DNA of 36,538 bases from Clostridiales bacterium. Its GTDB lineage: Bacteria; Bacillota; Clostridia; Lachnospirales; Lachnospiraceae. Position 1 is the stretch's first letter. Every line of letters starts with the position of its first letter. Positions 1 through 8,718 of the stretch are shown one piece after another. Under the pieces are notes generated by a model. It worked only from the letters and a program-made list of their open reading frames with translations. It was not told where the DNA came from and made no database searches. A program made the position numbers and the translations under genes. Where the stretch lies: positions 1-36,538 of the forward strand of contig JAJBUL010000157.1 of the NCBI GenBank assembly GCA_020860365.1. Direction: 5' to 3'.

Positions 1-52
1 AAAGATGAGGAACCAAACACCTTAGATATCATCCCCACCCCGTGAATAGTAA
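1..52. other. Unexplained sequence abutting the truncated permease
   Basis: These bases do not continue the permease reading frame: an in-frame TAA lies at 50-52 and the other plus frames stop at 43-45 or earlier. The homology-like permease sequence begins abruptly at 53. One inference is that this is the end of an inserted element or a rearrangement junction. No transposon end could be identified, and the window edge prevents more being said. Confidence 0.3.
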
Positions 53-751
53 CCTCTGGCCGCATATAAAAAAGTTTTTACCAATCCGTCTATTTACACA
101 GGGTACATGAATATGCTATTCTATGTCATAGGGGGGACAACCGTAAATATCCTGTTTACCTGTATGGCCGCATATGTGTTGTCGAGAAAGCAGTTTATGC
201 TGCGGCGCATACTGACCATGCTTTTTATTTTTACCATGTACTTCAGCGGAGGCTTAATTCCGAATTATCTGCTGATTAAGGATCTGGGGCTGATCAACAG
301 CCGACTGGCTTTGATTCTCCCGGGAATGGTAAGCACTTTTAATCTGATGATTTTGCTGACGGGATTTGAAGAAATCCCGCAATCTCTGGAAGAATCTGCC
401 AGAATAGATGGCGCGGGGGACTGGACGATTCTGTTCCGGATTGTCATACCGCTTGCCAAACCCACTATTATGGTAATTTTACTGTACTATGCGGTAGGAC
501 ATTGGAACGCCTGGTTTAACGCCATGATTTACCTGCGGGATTCTGACAAGATGCCGCTCCAGATTTTTCTCAGAGATATTCTGACAAGAAGCCAGTTAGG
601 TGCAATGACAGGACAGACCGACATTGAAGATGTGGGACAGACCATAAAATATGCCACCATCGTTGTTTCCACAGTGCCGATCCTCTGTATCTATCCTTTT
701 ATACAGAAGCATTTTGTCAAAGGTGTGATGATTGGAGCAGTAAAAGAATAA
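53..751 (+). pseudogene. Sugar ABC transporter permease (CUT1, YtcP-like), 5' end missing
   Basis: Integral membrane subunit of a carbohydrate importer. From 53 the frame reads like the middle of a YtcP-type permease (AAYKKVFTNPSIYTGY), then the first ATG at 107 gives 214 residues with several hydrophobic helices. The cytoplasmic EAA loop (ARIDGAGDWTILFRIVIPLAKP region, about residues 97-118 from the ATG) that contacts the ATPase is intact, as is the typical C-terminal end GVMIGAVKE. Family members are about 290-300 residues, so roughly 60-80 N-terminal residues (first helix and external loop) are absent, cut off by the in-frame stop at 50-52. The GH2 gene starts 24 bases downstream, so both probably belonged to one operon. 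The partner permease and binding protein would lie left of the window. Translation from 107 is possible, but a functional transporter is doubtful. Confidence 0.75.
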
Positions 752-775
752 AAACGAATCAGGAAAGGAAAAAAC

Positions 776-2461
776 ATGATACGTACATTTTCAACACACA
801 AAATCAGAAAAACACAGGAGCTCTCCGATGGATTATGGAATTTTCATACGCTTCCATCTGTCGGTGAGAGTATCTGCAAAAAAATAATCGTACCAGGCTG
901 CTGGGAAAATGAACCGGGTCTGTCCGGTTATCGGGGACAGGCGTGTTATGAACGAAACTTTCAAGGCAGTGGAAATGTTCGCCTGGAGTTCAAAGGCGTC
1001 AGTCACACTGCAAAAGTCCTGCTCGATGAAGCAGTAATCGCTGAGCATTATAATGCCTACACGCCATTTTCCGCAGTGGTAAAAACACTTCCGGAAGGAG
1101 AACACCACCTCAAGGTGTATGTTGACAATTCCTTTCATGAGCAATCTGCGCTTCATGTTCCCAATGATTATCAGACCTATGGGGGGATCACGCGCCCGGT
1201 TGTGCTGGAATATCTGCCCGACTCCTATTTAGCGGGGCTTCATATCACTCCCATTTTCCGGGATAATTCCTGGTATCTCATATTGGAAGCAACGCTGGTG
1301 AATCTGGCAGATGCTGCATTTGACGGAAGCATTGCCTTTGCTCTGGCAGATAAAGAATTGCTTCGAATATCTGTCCATCTGGAAAGCCAGGAAACGCTCC
1401 GCCTGAGAACAGAAGAAATACCCTGCCCGGATGTAATTGCCTGGTCACCCGCAGAACCAAAACTATATGAAATCATAGCAAAATTACTGGATAAACAGGG
1501 TACCACGATCGATGACCTGATCGACCGAACCGGTTTTCGCGAAATTCAGATTGCTGGAAAAGAAATCTTTCTGAACCGTGAAAAAATTCAGATCAGAGGA
1601 ATCTGCCGCCATGAAGATCATCCTCATTTTGGCTGCGCGATCCCCTATACGGCAATGTATGAGGATTTAGCTCTGATTCAGGACCTGGGCGCAAATTCCG
1701 TACGTACTTCTCATTATCCAAATGATGAACGCTTTCTGGATCTATGCGATGAACTGGGACTTCTGGTGTGGGAAGAAAACCATGCGAGAGGGCTGTCAGA
1801 AGAAGCTATGCGCAACCCATTTTTCGAGGAACAATGTGAAGCCTGCATTCAGGAAATGATCGAAGCACATTATAATCATCCTTCCATTTATATCTGGGGA
1901 ATTTTAAACGAATGCGCCAGTCATACGGAATATGGCCGGGAATGTTATAAGAAACAATTTGAACTAATCCGAAAGATGGATCAAACCCGCCCCTGTTCTT
2001 TTGCAAGCTGCCAGTTTCAGACCGATATCTGCTTTGACCTGCCAGATGTTGTCTCCTATAATATTTATCCGCTCTGGTATCACGACACGCCTGCGGCGGA
2101 ATATCTGGCCGGGCTTTATAATTGGGTGCAAACAGAAACCGGAGGAACCGGAAAACCATTTCTTATCTCAGAAACAGGCGCCGGGGCAATCTACGGATAC
2201 CGAACGCCCTCCCACGTCAAATGGTCCGAAGAATATCAGGCCTATGCTCTGGAGCAGCAGCTGACTGCTATTTTAAGCCAGGAAGGCTGCAGTGGCGTCT
2301 ACATCTGGCAGTTCTGTGACGGACGCGTATGCGACAGTTGGTTCTCTGTCCGTCCGCGGACAATGAATAATAAGGGTGTCTTTGACGAATACAGGAGACC
2401 CAAGCTTTCCGCAGAAGTTGTGAAACGGATTTTTACTTCAAAACACGAAGATACATTCTGA
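776..2461 (+). CDS. Glycoside hydrolase family 2, probable beta-glucuronidase
   Basis: Cytoplasmic retaining glycosidase of 561 residues with no signal peptide. The order is a GH2 sugar-binding domain (about 15-150, with the DYQTYGGITRPV motif), an immunoglobulin-like domain (about 155-255), and a TIM barrel. The acid/base is E379 in ILNEC and the nucleophile is E466 in ISETGAG. The N-x-K motif that in E. coli beta-glucuronidase binds the glucuronate carboxylate is matched by N531-N532-K533-G534, so glucuronide is favoured over galactoside. Length is close to the roughly 600 of bacterial GUS enzymes. The start is supported by AGGAAAGG just upstream. It follows a sugar permease by 24 bases and ends before a convergent terminator. 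It could instead act on galacturonides; the exact substrate is not shown by the sequence. Confidence 0.9.
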   Translation: MIRTFSTHKIRKTQELSDGLWNFHTLPSVGESICKKIIVPGCWENEPGLSGYRGQACYERNFQGSGNVRLEFKGVSHTAKVLLDEAVIAEHYNAYTPFSAVVKTLPEGEHHLKVYVDNSFHEQSALHVPNDYQTYGGITRPVVLEYLPDSYLAGLHITPIFRDNSWYLILEATLVNLADAAFDGSIAFALADKELLRISVHLESQETLRLRTEEIPCPDVIAWSPAEPKLYEIIAKLLDKQGTTIDDLIDRTGFREIQIAGKEIFLNREKIQIRGICRHEDHPHFGCAIPYTAMYEDLALIQDLGANSVRTSHYPNDERFLDLCDELGLLVWEENHARGLSEEAMRNPFFEEQCEACIQEMIEAHYNHPSIYIWGILNECASHTEYGRECYKKQFELIRKMDQTRPCSFASCQFQTDICFDLPDVVSYNIYPLWYHDTPAAEYLAGLYNWVQTETGGTGKPFLISETGAGAIYGYRTPSHVKWSEEYQAYALEQQLTAILSQEGCSGVYIWQFCDGRVCDSWFSVRPRTMNNKGVFDEYRRPKLSAEVVKRIFTSKHEDTF

Positions 2462-2504
2462 GTGCCAACAGTTCATTTCTTTTTCTATTCCTGCACACAA
2501 CAAA

Positions 2505-2532
2505 AGGGGCTGCAAAAACAGCCCCTGATTTT
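2505..2532. terminator. Bidirectional intrinsic terminator
   Basis: An 8-bp stem (2505-2512 with 2519-2526, AGGGGCTG/CAGCCCCT) encloses a 6-base A-rich loop and is followed by GATTTTTAAATTT on the plus strand. It sits between the convergent GH2 gene and the DUF4143 ATPase gene and can serve both. Confidence 0.75.
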
Positions 2533-2542
2533 TAAATTTACG

Positions 2543-3745
2543 CTATCGCTTTGATTCCAGCAGAAAGCGAATCGCATTTTTATGAATGATCCCATCCCTC
2601 GAAAAATCCATTTTGTCGAAAGAAATGACATACTTAGGATAATTATCAGGGATCTCACGAAACGCCTGAAACTCCTGGTCAATCACTTTTTGATCATAAA
2701 GATAATAGGCTACCTGATAATACTCCTTCTGCTGCCCCTGCACAGCAACAAAATCAATCTCACCCTTTCTGGTCTTTCCCACATAGACATCGTATCCGCG
2801 CACCAAAAGCTCATTGTAAATCACATTTTCCAGCATAGCACCCATTTCCAGCTTAAAACCGGAATTACGAATTCTCCCAAGTCCCATATCTGTCAGATAA
2901 AACTTATCCATTTTCGTCAGAATCCGCTTGCCGCGGATATCATAACGGCTGGCACGCTCCATGATCATGGATGAAGTAATGTATTCCAGGTAATTATAAA
3001 TCGTCTCTTTTGATACCTTTCGATTTTCACTCAGAAAATAATCTGTCACAGCCTGGACAGAGAACGTCTGTGATGGATTACATACAAGATATTCAACCAG
3101 CCGGTTAAATAAATCAATGTCCTTAATCCCACTGCGCTGCACAATATCACGCAGAACAATCGTATCAAACAGGTCTCGCAAAAATGTCTTGGTCTGTTCT
3201 TCGTTCTCCATCTGAAAACGCTGCGGCATCCCGCCCCAGTTCATATAATCCAGTAAGACCTCATCCGTGACAGCTTCCCGATCCAGGGCTCTGATTTCAC
3301 AAACCTCGGAGAAAGAAAAAGGATACATACGAAAGCTCACGGTTCTGCCGGAGAGGTAAGTCGCCAGCTCTCCGGACAGCAATTTCCCATTCGACCCGGT
3401 TATAAAAATACTCGTATCAAATTTCATTCGAATCGAATTCACTACGCGCTCAAATTCCGGTACTGTCTGTATTTCGTCAAAAAACAGGTAATATTTTTTC
3501 TCTGTAACAATCTTCCCTTTTACATATTCATGCAGATCTTTGCCCGAACGGATAAAAGAATAATCATAATCCTCAAAATTCAAATACAGAATCTGTTCCT
3601 CCGAAATCCCCTGCTCCCGCAGCTCTCCCATAATCTGCGCCAGCAGAACTGACTTTCCGCATCTGCGAATCCCCGTAATCACCTTTATAAGATCCAGATG
3701 ATAAAAGTCCCGGATCTTCGAGAGGTAATATTCCCTCTTGATCAT
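2543..3745 (-). CDS. AAA ATPase with DUF4143 C-terminal domain
   Basis: 400-residue P-loop ATPase of the AAA_14/DUF4143 class. The Walker A motif is GIRRCGKS at about residues 25-32. A Walker B-like stretch ends in LFFDEIQ at about 115-123, and a sensor-like FITGSNGKLLSGELATYLSGR segment (about residues 144-164) follows. The C-terminal third contains a winged-helix-like segment and a degenerate nuclease-fold core (KGEIDFVAV, then QVAYYLYD), the DUF4143 signature. Start ATG is preceded by AAGGGG. Such proteins are common, scattered and mostly uncharacterised in gut anaerobes, so no cellular role is assigned. It stands alone between a convergent terminator and the 3901-6012 gene. It is the first of four ATPase/nuclease-fold proteins in this window. 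Confidence 0.85.
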   Translation of the reverse strand: MIKREYYLSKIRDFYHLDLIKVITGIRRCGKSVLLAQIMGELREQGISEEQILYLNFEDYDYSFIRSGKDLHEYVKGKIVTEKKYYLFFDEIQTVPEFERVVNSIRMKFDTSIFITGSNGKLLSGELATYLSGRTVSFRMYPFSFSEVCEIRALDREAVTDEVLLDYMNWGGMPQRFQMENEEQTKTFLRDLFDTIVLRDIVQRSGIKDIDLFNRLVEYLVCNPSQTFSVQAVTDYFLSENRKVSKETIYNYLEYITSSMIMERASRYDIRGKRILTKMDKFYLTDMGLGRIRNSGFKLEMGAMLENVIYNELLVRGYDVYVGKTRKGEIDFVAVQGQQKEYYQVAYYLYDQKVIDQEFQAFREIPDNYPKYVISFDKMDFSRDGIIHKNAIRFLLESKR

Positions 3746-3877
3746 TTTGATATCCCCTTACCTTCCTGTCACGGATCTATCACTTTATACGCAGAGTTTT
3801 TTCTATATACAGAAGCGGTTTCACGTACCCGCAATCACTTTTTCGTCTATTATCTTACTACTTCCTGCTCATTTTGT

Positions 3878-3908
3878 AAAGATAGTCTTTTTATGTTAGA
3901 CTATCTTT
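3878..3908. other. Hairpin overlapping the end of the NlpC/P60 fusion gene
   Basis: Perfect 11-bp inverted repeat (3878-3888 AAAGATAGTCT with 3898-3908), loop 9 bases. It includes the stop codon and last codons of the minus-strand gene. On the plus strand it is followed by TACTTTTTTC, as a terminator would be. On the minus strand there is no T-run, so its effect on the upstream gene is uncertain. Confidence 0.45.
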
Positions 3909-6012
3909 TACTTTTTTCTTTTTCGTCTAATTTATTTATTTCAATCTGCACGTACATTCTGTACAAATCCCGCGCTGTCTCCGCTATCAGCCGCTCATAC
4001 TTCGGAACATCCGTCTCATTGCCGAGGAAGCACAGAATAAATGCGTCGCTTCCCTTTTTCCGCTTTTCGTAAGAGTCCCGCGATTCAATCACCGTTACAT
4101 CATGGGTCGTGCCATCGTCCTCACCGGTCTTGTGCGCAATCACCGGCGAATCCGGGAGTGTATGCAGATAAAAAGGAATTTTCCCATTCAGCCTCTGGTG
4201 CGTAAGGATCTGATACATCTCGGCGGAGGCCTCCGGCGAAATCAGCTCACCTCTGTAAATCGCCTCCAGAAACCATGCCGTGTCCGCCGCCGTCACATAA
4301 TTTTCAATCCCCTGCGCCGCACGCCCGGAATCAAACATTTTCCTGCCAAAAACCGTCTTCTCCAGCCCCAGTGTCTCCCGGAGAAAATGAGCCAGCCGCT
4401 CCTCTCCCACCAGATCAAACAAAACATTGGCCGCTGTATTATCGCTGACAATAATCATCAGTTCAACCAGATCCCGGATGCGAACCGCCGGTTCCTCCTG
4501 TAAATACGTCAGCACTCCGCAGGATGGCACACAATCTTCACGCCGAACCACAATCCGATCCTCCGGGGCAAAATCCCCATCCTTAAAGCCCTGAAAAACA
4601 GCGGCCATCAGAAACATTTTTATCACGCTTGCCGCGATATGCGGCTCTTCGGGACGATAGGTAAACGTCTCACCATCGGACAGATTCTTGTAAACAACGC
4701 TGACATTGCCCGGCATCGCGTCCAGGCGGCGGCGCAGACTCTCCAAATATGCCTTCACGTGCCTGTTTCCGGTATTTTCCGTATTCTTCTCAAAGGAACC
4801 GTTTTCCTCTGCCCCACACTGTTCTCTGAGAGGAATTTTTTCCGCAAACACACTCCCGCAAGCCGTAATTCCATGCGCCAGATCATCCCGATAGTCCTCA
4901 TCCGCAGGGTTCAGGCTGTTGATCGTGACATATGGCGTCGCCTTGTACGCAGTCGAATGGATATAGCGATCCTCTCCCAGATACATTGCCACATGCCCCG
5001 GGAAAAAGATCAGATCGCCCGGCTTCAGCTGTTCACGTGAAATTTCCTTCACCGGATATCCTTCCACGATCTTCGCGTCACGGTAAATCAGGACTCCATT
5101 TTCCAGATAGCTCATGAAAACAAGCCCGGAACAATCCAGTCCCAGCGCTGATTTCCCGCCCCAGCGATACTGTACCCCCAGGTATGCGCCGGCACTCTCT
5201 ACCAGATTCGCGCGAAAAGACTCTTCCTCCGGAATATTCGAGAGAAAACGCCCCCGAAAGAAATTTGTCACGGATTCGTTTCCCGTTTCTTCAGGAGCCG
5301 CTTTAGCAAACAAATCCTTTGAAACGGTTCCTTCCGAACCCGCCGCTTCCAGTTCATCCGTTCCATGCATGGACGCATCGCCTTCCAACCACAGCAAAAA
5401 CGCATCGTCATCCTTGCGTTCCCGCAGATACTTCTCATGTACATACCCCAAGCGTCCTGCTGCCGTGCGAACCAGACACCAGCCGTCCGCATTCCCGCTG
5501 TTCGCCGAGCGTTCCGACTTTGCAATCTCGTTTTCCTCATTCTTAAAACCTTCTGACTGTACAGCCACAGGTTCCACCGTCCTCCCACTTCCTGCGACCT
5601 GCTCTTCCTCCTCACCGGAAATCCGCTCCACAATCGCGTTTTTCAGAAGCCGCTCCAGCGGCAGTCCCTGTACCTTCGGCCGGTCAAGCAGATCTGCAAC
5701 CGGAACGCCAATCCGGAAAAAGCGCGTCCGATCCTGTCTGCGAAGCAACTCCTCCTGGCTGATCGGCGCCAGCTGTGTCACCGCGACATAGCCGGAATAT
5801 CCATAGTGTGTCTCGGCCTTGATCCATCCGTTTTCCTCCGTCTCCGGAAACACCCGAACCGCCCAGCCGGAAAAAATCTCATCCTCAATCCCGCTCTCAT
5901 TTTCGCCCGGCAGGCAGGGATTGGCTCCGTCCGCCTGTTCCGCGGCTTCCATCCCCGGTTTGCCACGCAGGAAACAATTCTCATCCGTTACAATTCTTAA
6001 ATTACTTTCCAT
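3901..6012 (-). CDS. SH3b-NlpC/P60 endopeptidase fused to class A beta-lactamase-like serine hydrolase
   Basis: 703 residues from the ATG at 6012, chosen because GAGAGGA lies 7-10 bases upstream; the frame is open 34 codons further without a matching ribosome site. Order: two SH3b-like segments (about 5-85 and 170-200), an NlpC/P60 domain (about 265-390) with YRWGG, catalytic C294 in DCSGLVF, H340 in GHVAMYLG and H352, then a class A penicillin-interacting fold (about 415-690) with S462-V-I-K465, S523-D-N and H-K628-T-G. No signal peptide or membrane segment is seen, so a cytoplasmic location is inferred. The SH3b + NlpC/P60 layout is that of YkfC, a gamma-D-Glu-diamino-acid endopeptidase, and the next upstream gene encodes the matching dipeptide epimerase. 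The extra serine hydrolase could be a peptidase or amidase on the same peptides. It is unlikely to be an exported antibiotic-resistance enzyme. Confidence 0.85.
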   Translation of the reverse strand: MESNLRIVTDENCFLRGKPGMEAAEQADGANPCLPGENESGIEDEIFSGWAVRVFPETEENGWIKAETHYGYSGYVAVTQLAPISQEELLRRQDRTRFFRIGVPVADLLDRPKVQGLPLERLLKNAIVERISGEEEEQVAGSGRTVEPVAVQSEGFKNEENEIAKSERSANSGNADGWCLVRTAAGRLGYVHEKYLRERKDDDAFLLWLEGDASMHGTDELEAAGSEGTVSKDLFAKAAPEETGNESVTNFFRGRFLSNIPEEESFRANLVESAGAYLGVQYRWGGKSALGLDCSGLVFMSYLENGVLIYRDAKIVEGYPVKEISREQLKPGDLIFFPGHVAMYLGEDRYIHSTAYKATPYVTINSLNPADEDYRDDLAHGITACGSVFAEKIPLREQCGAEENGSFEKNTENTGNRHVKAYLESLRRRLDAMPGNVSVVYKNLSDGETFTYRPEEPHIAASVIKMFLMAAVFQGFKDGDFAPEDRIVVRREDCVPSCGVLTYLQEEPAVRIRDLVELMIIVSDNTAANVLFDLVGEERLAHFLRETLGLEKTVFGRKMFDSGRAAQGIENYVTAADTAWFLEAIYRGELISPEASAEMYQILTHQRLNGKIPFYLHTLPDSPVIAHKTGEDDGTTHDVTVIESRDSYEKRKKGSDAFILCFLGNETDVPKYERLIAETARDLYRMYVQIEINKLDEKEKSKR

Positions 6013-6182
6013 AAAATCTGTCCTCTCAGCAAAATAACTATCTTCGCCTGGTAGCGTTTCGACTGCGCCGTTTTTCTTACCGTTGTCTCGCCTGCCCCTA
6101 TCTCTGCTCCTCAATATCGATGTTTCTTCACATACACGCTATTTTAATACCAAAAATACAAGATTTCGTTCGTTCTTCCTTA

Positions 6183-7306
6183 CTATGCCCGCGCCACACA
6201 CGCAAATTCCACCGGCACCCGCGTAATCCCGATCCCGCTCTCTTCATTCAAAATTATCTTCGGTCCGCGGTAAACCGGCCCGCCTTCGTACGGATCCTCG
6301 GCGCACAACGACGGACCGTCCAGATCTGCCATCGTGATACAACTTCTCGCCGCCGCCAGATGCACGCCCGCGCTCACAGAAACCTTACTTTCCAGCATAC
6401 AGCCGACCATGCACTTTACCTGATATTGATCCGCAGCGCCTGGTGGATACCGCCGGTTTTCATCAGCTTAATATTGATCAGATCCGCCGCGTGTTCCTCA
6501 ATAATCCGCTGGGCATCCTCGTAGGAAAATACACTTTCATCAGCCAGAATCGGCGTATCCACAGCCTTCGTCACGCTCTGCAGCCCATGGAAATCATGGT
6601 AGGAAACCGGCTGCTCCACCAGTTCAATACCCAGATTCGCATCCTCCATCGCCCGGATGGTCGCGATCGCTTCCTCCTTCGTCCAGCCCTGGTTCGCATC
6701 GATCCGCAGAATGACATCCGGCCCAACTGCCTGCCGGATCGCGCGTACGCGCTCCACATCCTTCTCGCCGCCTTTACCGACCTTTACCTTCAAAATGCCA
6801 AAGCCATCCGCCACTGCCCGCAGACTGTCGCTCACCATTTTTTCCGTCTCATCCACGCTGATCGTGATGTCCGTCTCCAGCTCCGCACCAGTGCAGAAAG
6901 CGTTTTGAGTACAGGCTTCATTCGAACTCTCCTCTGCCAGTACCCGGTACAGCGGCTTTCCAAGCATCTTTGCGTACAGATCATACAAAGCAATATCCAT
7001 TGCCGCCTTCGCGGAAGTATTTTTAGCAATGGCTTTCTCCATTCTCCGCATCATTTCATCCAGATCCTGTAGCTCCATCCCCACGACCGCCGGCGCCAGA
7101 TAGCCACGGATTGCCGCCTCGATAGACTCCTTCGTATCACCGGTAATCACCGCGGTAGGCGGCGCCTCCCCAAAGCCAACACTGCCGTCATCCGCCGTTA
7201 TTTTCACAATCAAATCATTGATACTATCCACCGTCCGAAGCGCCGTCCGGAACGGCGTCACCAGTGGTATACGAATTGTTCCGATCGCAATCTCCTGAAT
7301 TTTCAT
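6183..7306 (-). pseudogene. L-Ala-D/L-Glu type dipeptide epimerase, frameshifted
   Basis: Enolase-superfamily enzyme that interconverts dipeptide epimers such as L-Ala-D-Glu during murein peptide recycling. Start at 7306 (MKIQEIAIGTIRIPLVTPF) is preceded by AGGCAGGGAG. N-terminal capping domain and barrel are recognisable: LKVKVGKGG (catalytic Lys), RIDANQGWT, ELVEQPV, ILADES and LMKTGG. Just after KTGGIHQALRIN the frame runs into a stop at 6416-6418. The remaining 75 or so residues continue in another frame from about 6419 to 6183 (VKCMVGCMLESKVSVSAG, then DLDGP, the D-x-D motif of dipeptide epimerases). Relatives have about eight residues between these halves where only 8 bases remain, so a deletion of about 16 bases is inferred. 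It lies 38 bases after a recQ remnant and 170 before the endopeptidase gene. Confidence 0.85.
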
Positions 7307-7343
7307 AATCTCCCTGCCTTTCTTTTTGCCCATTCTTTCTTAT

Positions 7344-7639
7344 TTACTGCATAAACTCCTGAATCACGCCCGCGAATTCTTCCCCATATTGCTCGTACTT
7401 GCGGGTGCCCACGCCATTAATAGAAAGCATTTCTTTTTCTGTCTGCGACAGATAGGTACTCATCTCCCGTAGAGTTTTATCTGAAAATCATTGATTTTTA
7501 CATCTTTCGCCGCGTAATAGAGAATACATTCCGCCGGTTCACCGTCCCGCCCGGAGAGGAGCGCATCTACCAGCTCCTCCTGGCCTTCACGGAAGGTGGT
7601 GTAGCCGAAGGTCTCTTTTAAAACACTGTATTTATCCAT
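7344..7639 (-). pseudogene. recQ: RecQ helicase remnant with the centre deleted
   Basis: The start at 7639 (preceded by GGAAGAGAAG) opens with MDKYSVLKETFGYTTFREGQ and continues to SGRDG, the N-terminus of RecQ before its helicase motifs. It then jumps without a break to EPAECILYYAAKDVKIN, the end of the second helicase domain (which normally follows AGRDG). Next, in another frame, comes FSDKTLREMSTYLSQTEKEM and INGVGTRKYEQYGEEFAGVI, the C-terminal HRDC domain, ending TAA at 7344. Walker A, DEAH box, zinc-binding and winged-helix domains are all absent. A normal RecQ is about 600 residues; under 100 codons remain. Both junctions join well-conserved pieces, so loss is recent or an assembly artefact. 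The 59-codon frame that stops at 7463 should not be called as a separate gene. Confidence 0.85.
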
Positions 7640-7730
7640 TCTTCTCTTCCATGCAAATTAAAACTGTAACACTGACTTTATCATGAATGGTATTATCTTA
7701 ACGCATTTATGCAGAAGACGCAAGACTTTA
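7640..7730. other. Short spacer upstream of the recQ remnant
   Basis: AT-rich spacer between the recQ remnant and the terminator of the serine hydrolase operon. It should hold the promoter for the minus-strand recQ-epimerase-endopeptidase group. A TTGCGT with a poor -10 (TAAGAT, 17-base spacing) is the best candidate seen, and it is weak. Confidence 0.3.
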
Positions 7731-7766
7731 AAAAAACTGGCGGGAATCATATCCGCCAGCTTTTTT
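7731..7766 (-). terminator. Intrinsic terminator of the LacI-GH39-hydrolase operon
   Basis: 7-bp stem CTGGCGG (7737-7743) with CCGCCAG (7753-7759), loop 9 bases, flanked by T-runs in both directions. On the minus strand the stem is followed by TTTTTTT, 40-70 bases after the serine hydrolase stop codon. Confidence 0.8.
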
Positions 7767-7805
7767 GATTATTCTGATTAGATAATTACACAATTTCTCC
7801 TCTTC

Positions 7806-8675
7806 CTACAACTGAGGATACAATTCATCAAAGATTGCCCTCTTTAAAGCTTCCCCTTCCCGGCACTCCGCCACCACAGTAATAACTGCCTGTTTCCGAG
7901 GCAGGACAATCGACAATTGAGAATACTTTCCATCTGCGCGATAGGAATGTTCTTCACCAAGCCAGAACAGATATCCATAATCAAATCCAGTATGGCTTAC
8001 ACTGCTCTTAAAGACCCAGTCAGCCGGAAAAAGCTGCCTCCCGTTCCATTTTCCTTCATTTAAATACAGCAGTCCGAACGAGTGCAGTTCCGAAAGCGTT
8101 AACAACAATCCACCGGCCCCAAATGTACAACCCAGGGGATCGCACTCCCAGGTCGGACGCAGTATGTCAAGCGGTTCAAACAGCCTGGGCATCAGATAAG
8201 AGACCAGATCACACCCCGCTCTCCTCTGCACAAGAATCCCAGCCAGGTAAGGACCCACATTACTATAAAGGAAATGTGATCCGGGTTCATGGACAAAAGG
8301 AAGCCCTAATGTCATCTTTACCCAATCCTTTTCTCGATACCGCGGGCGCTGTTCTCCCATCAAATAAGCCCGTCCCTGGCCCAGGCACATTGTGAGAAGA
8401 TCCTCCACAGTCGCTTTTGCCAGATTTTCACTTATTTTATCCGGCATATCCTCTGCAAATGCGTCAACAAGCCTCTCGTTAAGGGAAAGAAGCCCCTCCT
8501 TAACCGCCATTCCCACCGCACAGGAAGTAAAGCTTTTGCTCGCCGAATATACATTCCTTCTGCATTCGTCATCCCACAACTGATAGGCAAGTTCTTCCCC
8601 ATTCTGAGTAATTTTTAAACCGAGAACGCCAAGCGGAACCGCCTTCCTGGAAAATGCCTGGATATCAAGCTTCAT
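7806..8675 (-). CDS. Serine hydrolase, class C beta-lactamase-like
   Basis: 289 residues from the ATG at 8675, chosen because GGGGAGG lies 8 bases upstream; the frame is open for 13 more codons. Class C beta-lactamase/esterase fold: S44-A-S-K47 (SxSK nucleophile motif in YSASKSFTS) and Y137-S-N139 (YxN motif) are present. A clear KTG-type third motif is not seen. No signal peptide, so probably cytoplasmic. Family members include esterases, DD-peptidases and acyl-sugar hydrolases. Position 43 bases after the GH39 gene, in the same operon, suggests removal of ester groups (for example acetyl) from imported oligosaccharides, but this is inference. Confidence 0.8.
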   Translation of the reverse strand: MKLDIQAFSRKAVPLGVLGLKITQNGEELAYQLWDDECRRNVYSASKSFTSCAVGMAVKEGLLSLNERLVDAFAEDMPDKISENLAKATVEDLLTMCLGQGRAYLMGEQRPRYREKDWVKMTLGLPFVHEPGSHFLYSNVGPYLAGILVQRRAGCDLVSYLMPRLFEPLDILRPTWECDPLGCTFGAGGLLLTLSELHSFGLLYLNEGKWNGRQLFPADWVFKSSVSHTGFDYGYLFWLGEEHSYRADGKYSQLSIVLPRKQAVITVVAECREGEALKRAIFDELYPQL

Positions 8676-8718
8676 TTCATGTTCCTCCCCTGTTTTTCCG
8701 CCTTTTCCCTGCAAAACT

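Noticed and set aside
3901-6012. Antibiotic-resistance beta-lactamase
   Set aside because: The class A motifs are present, but the domain is fused to NlpC/P60, lacks a signal peptide and sits with murein-recycling genes.
7463-7639. Independent 59-residue small protein
   Set aside because: Its sequence is two joined pieces of RecQ and the frame ends by chance before the HRDC piece.
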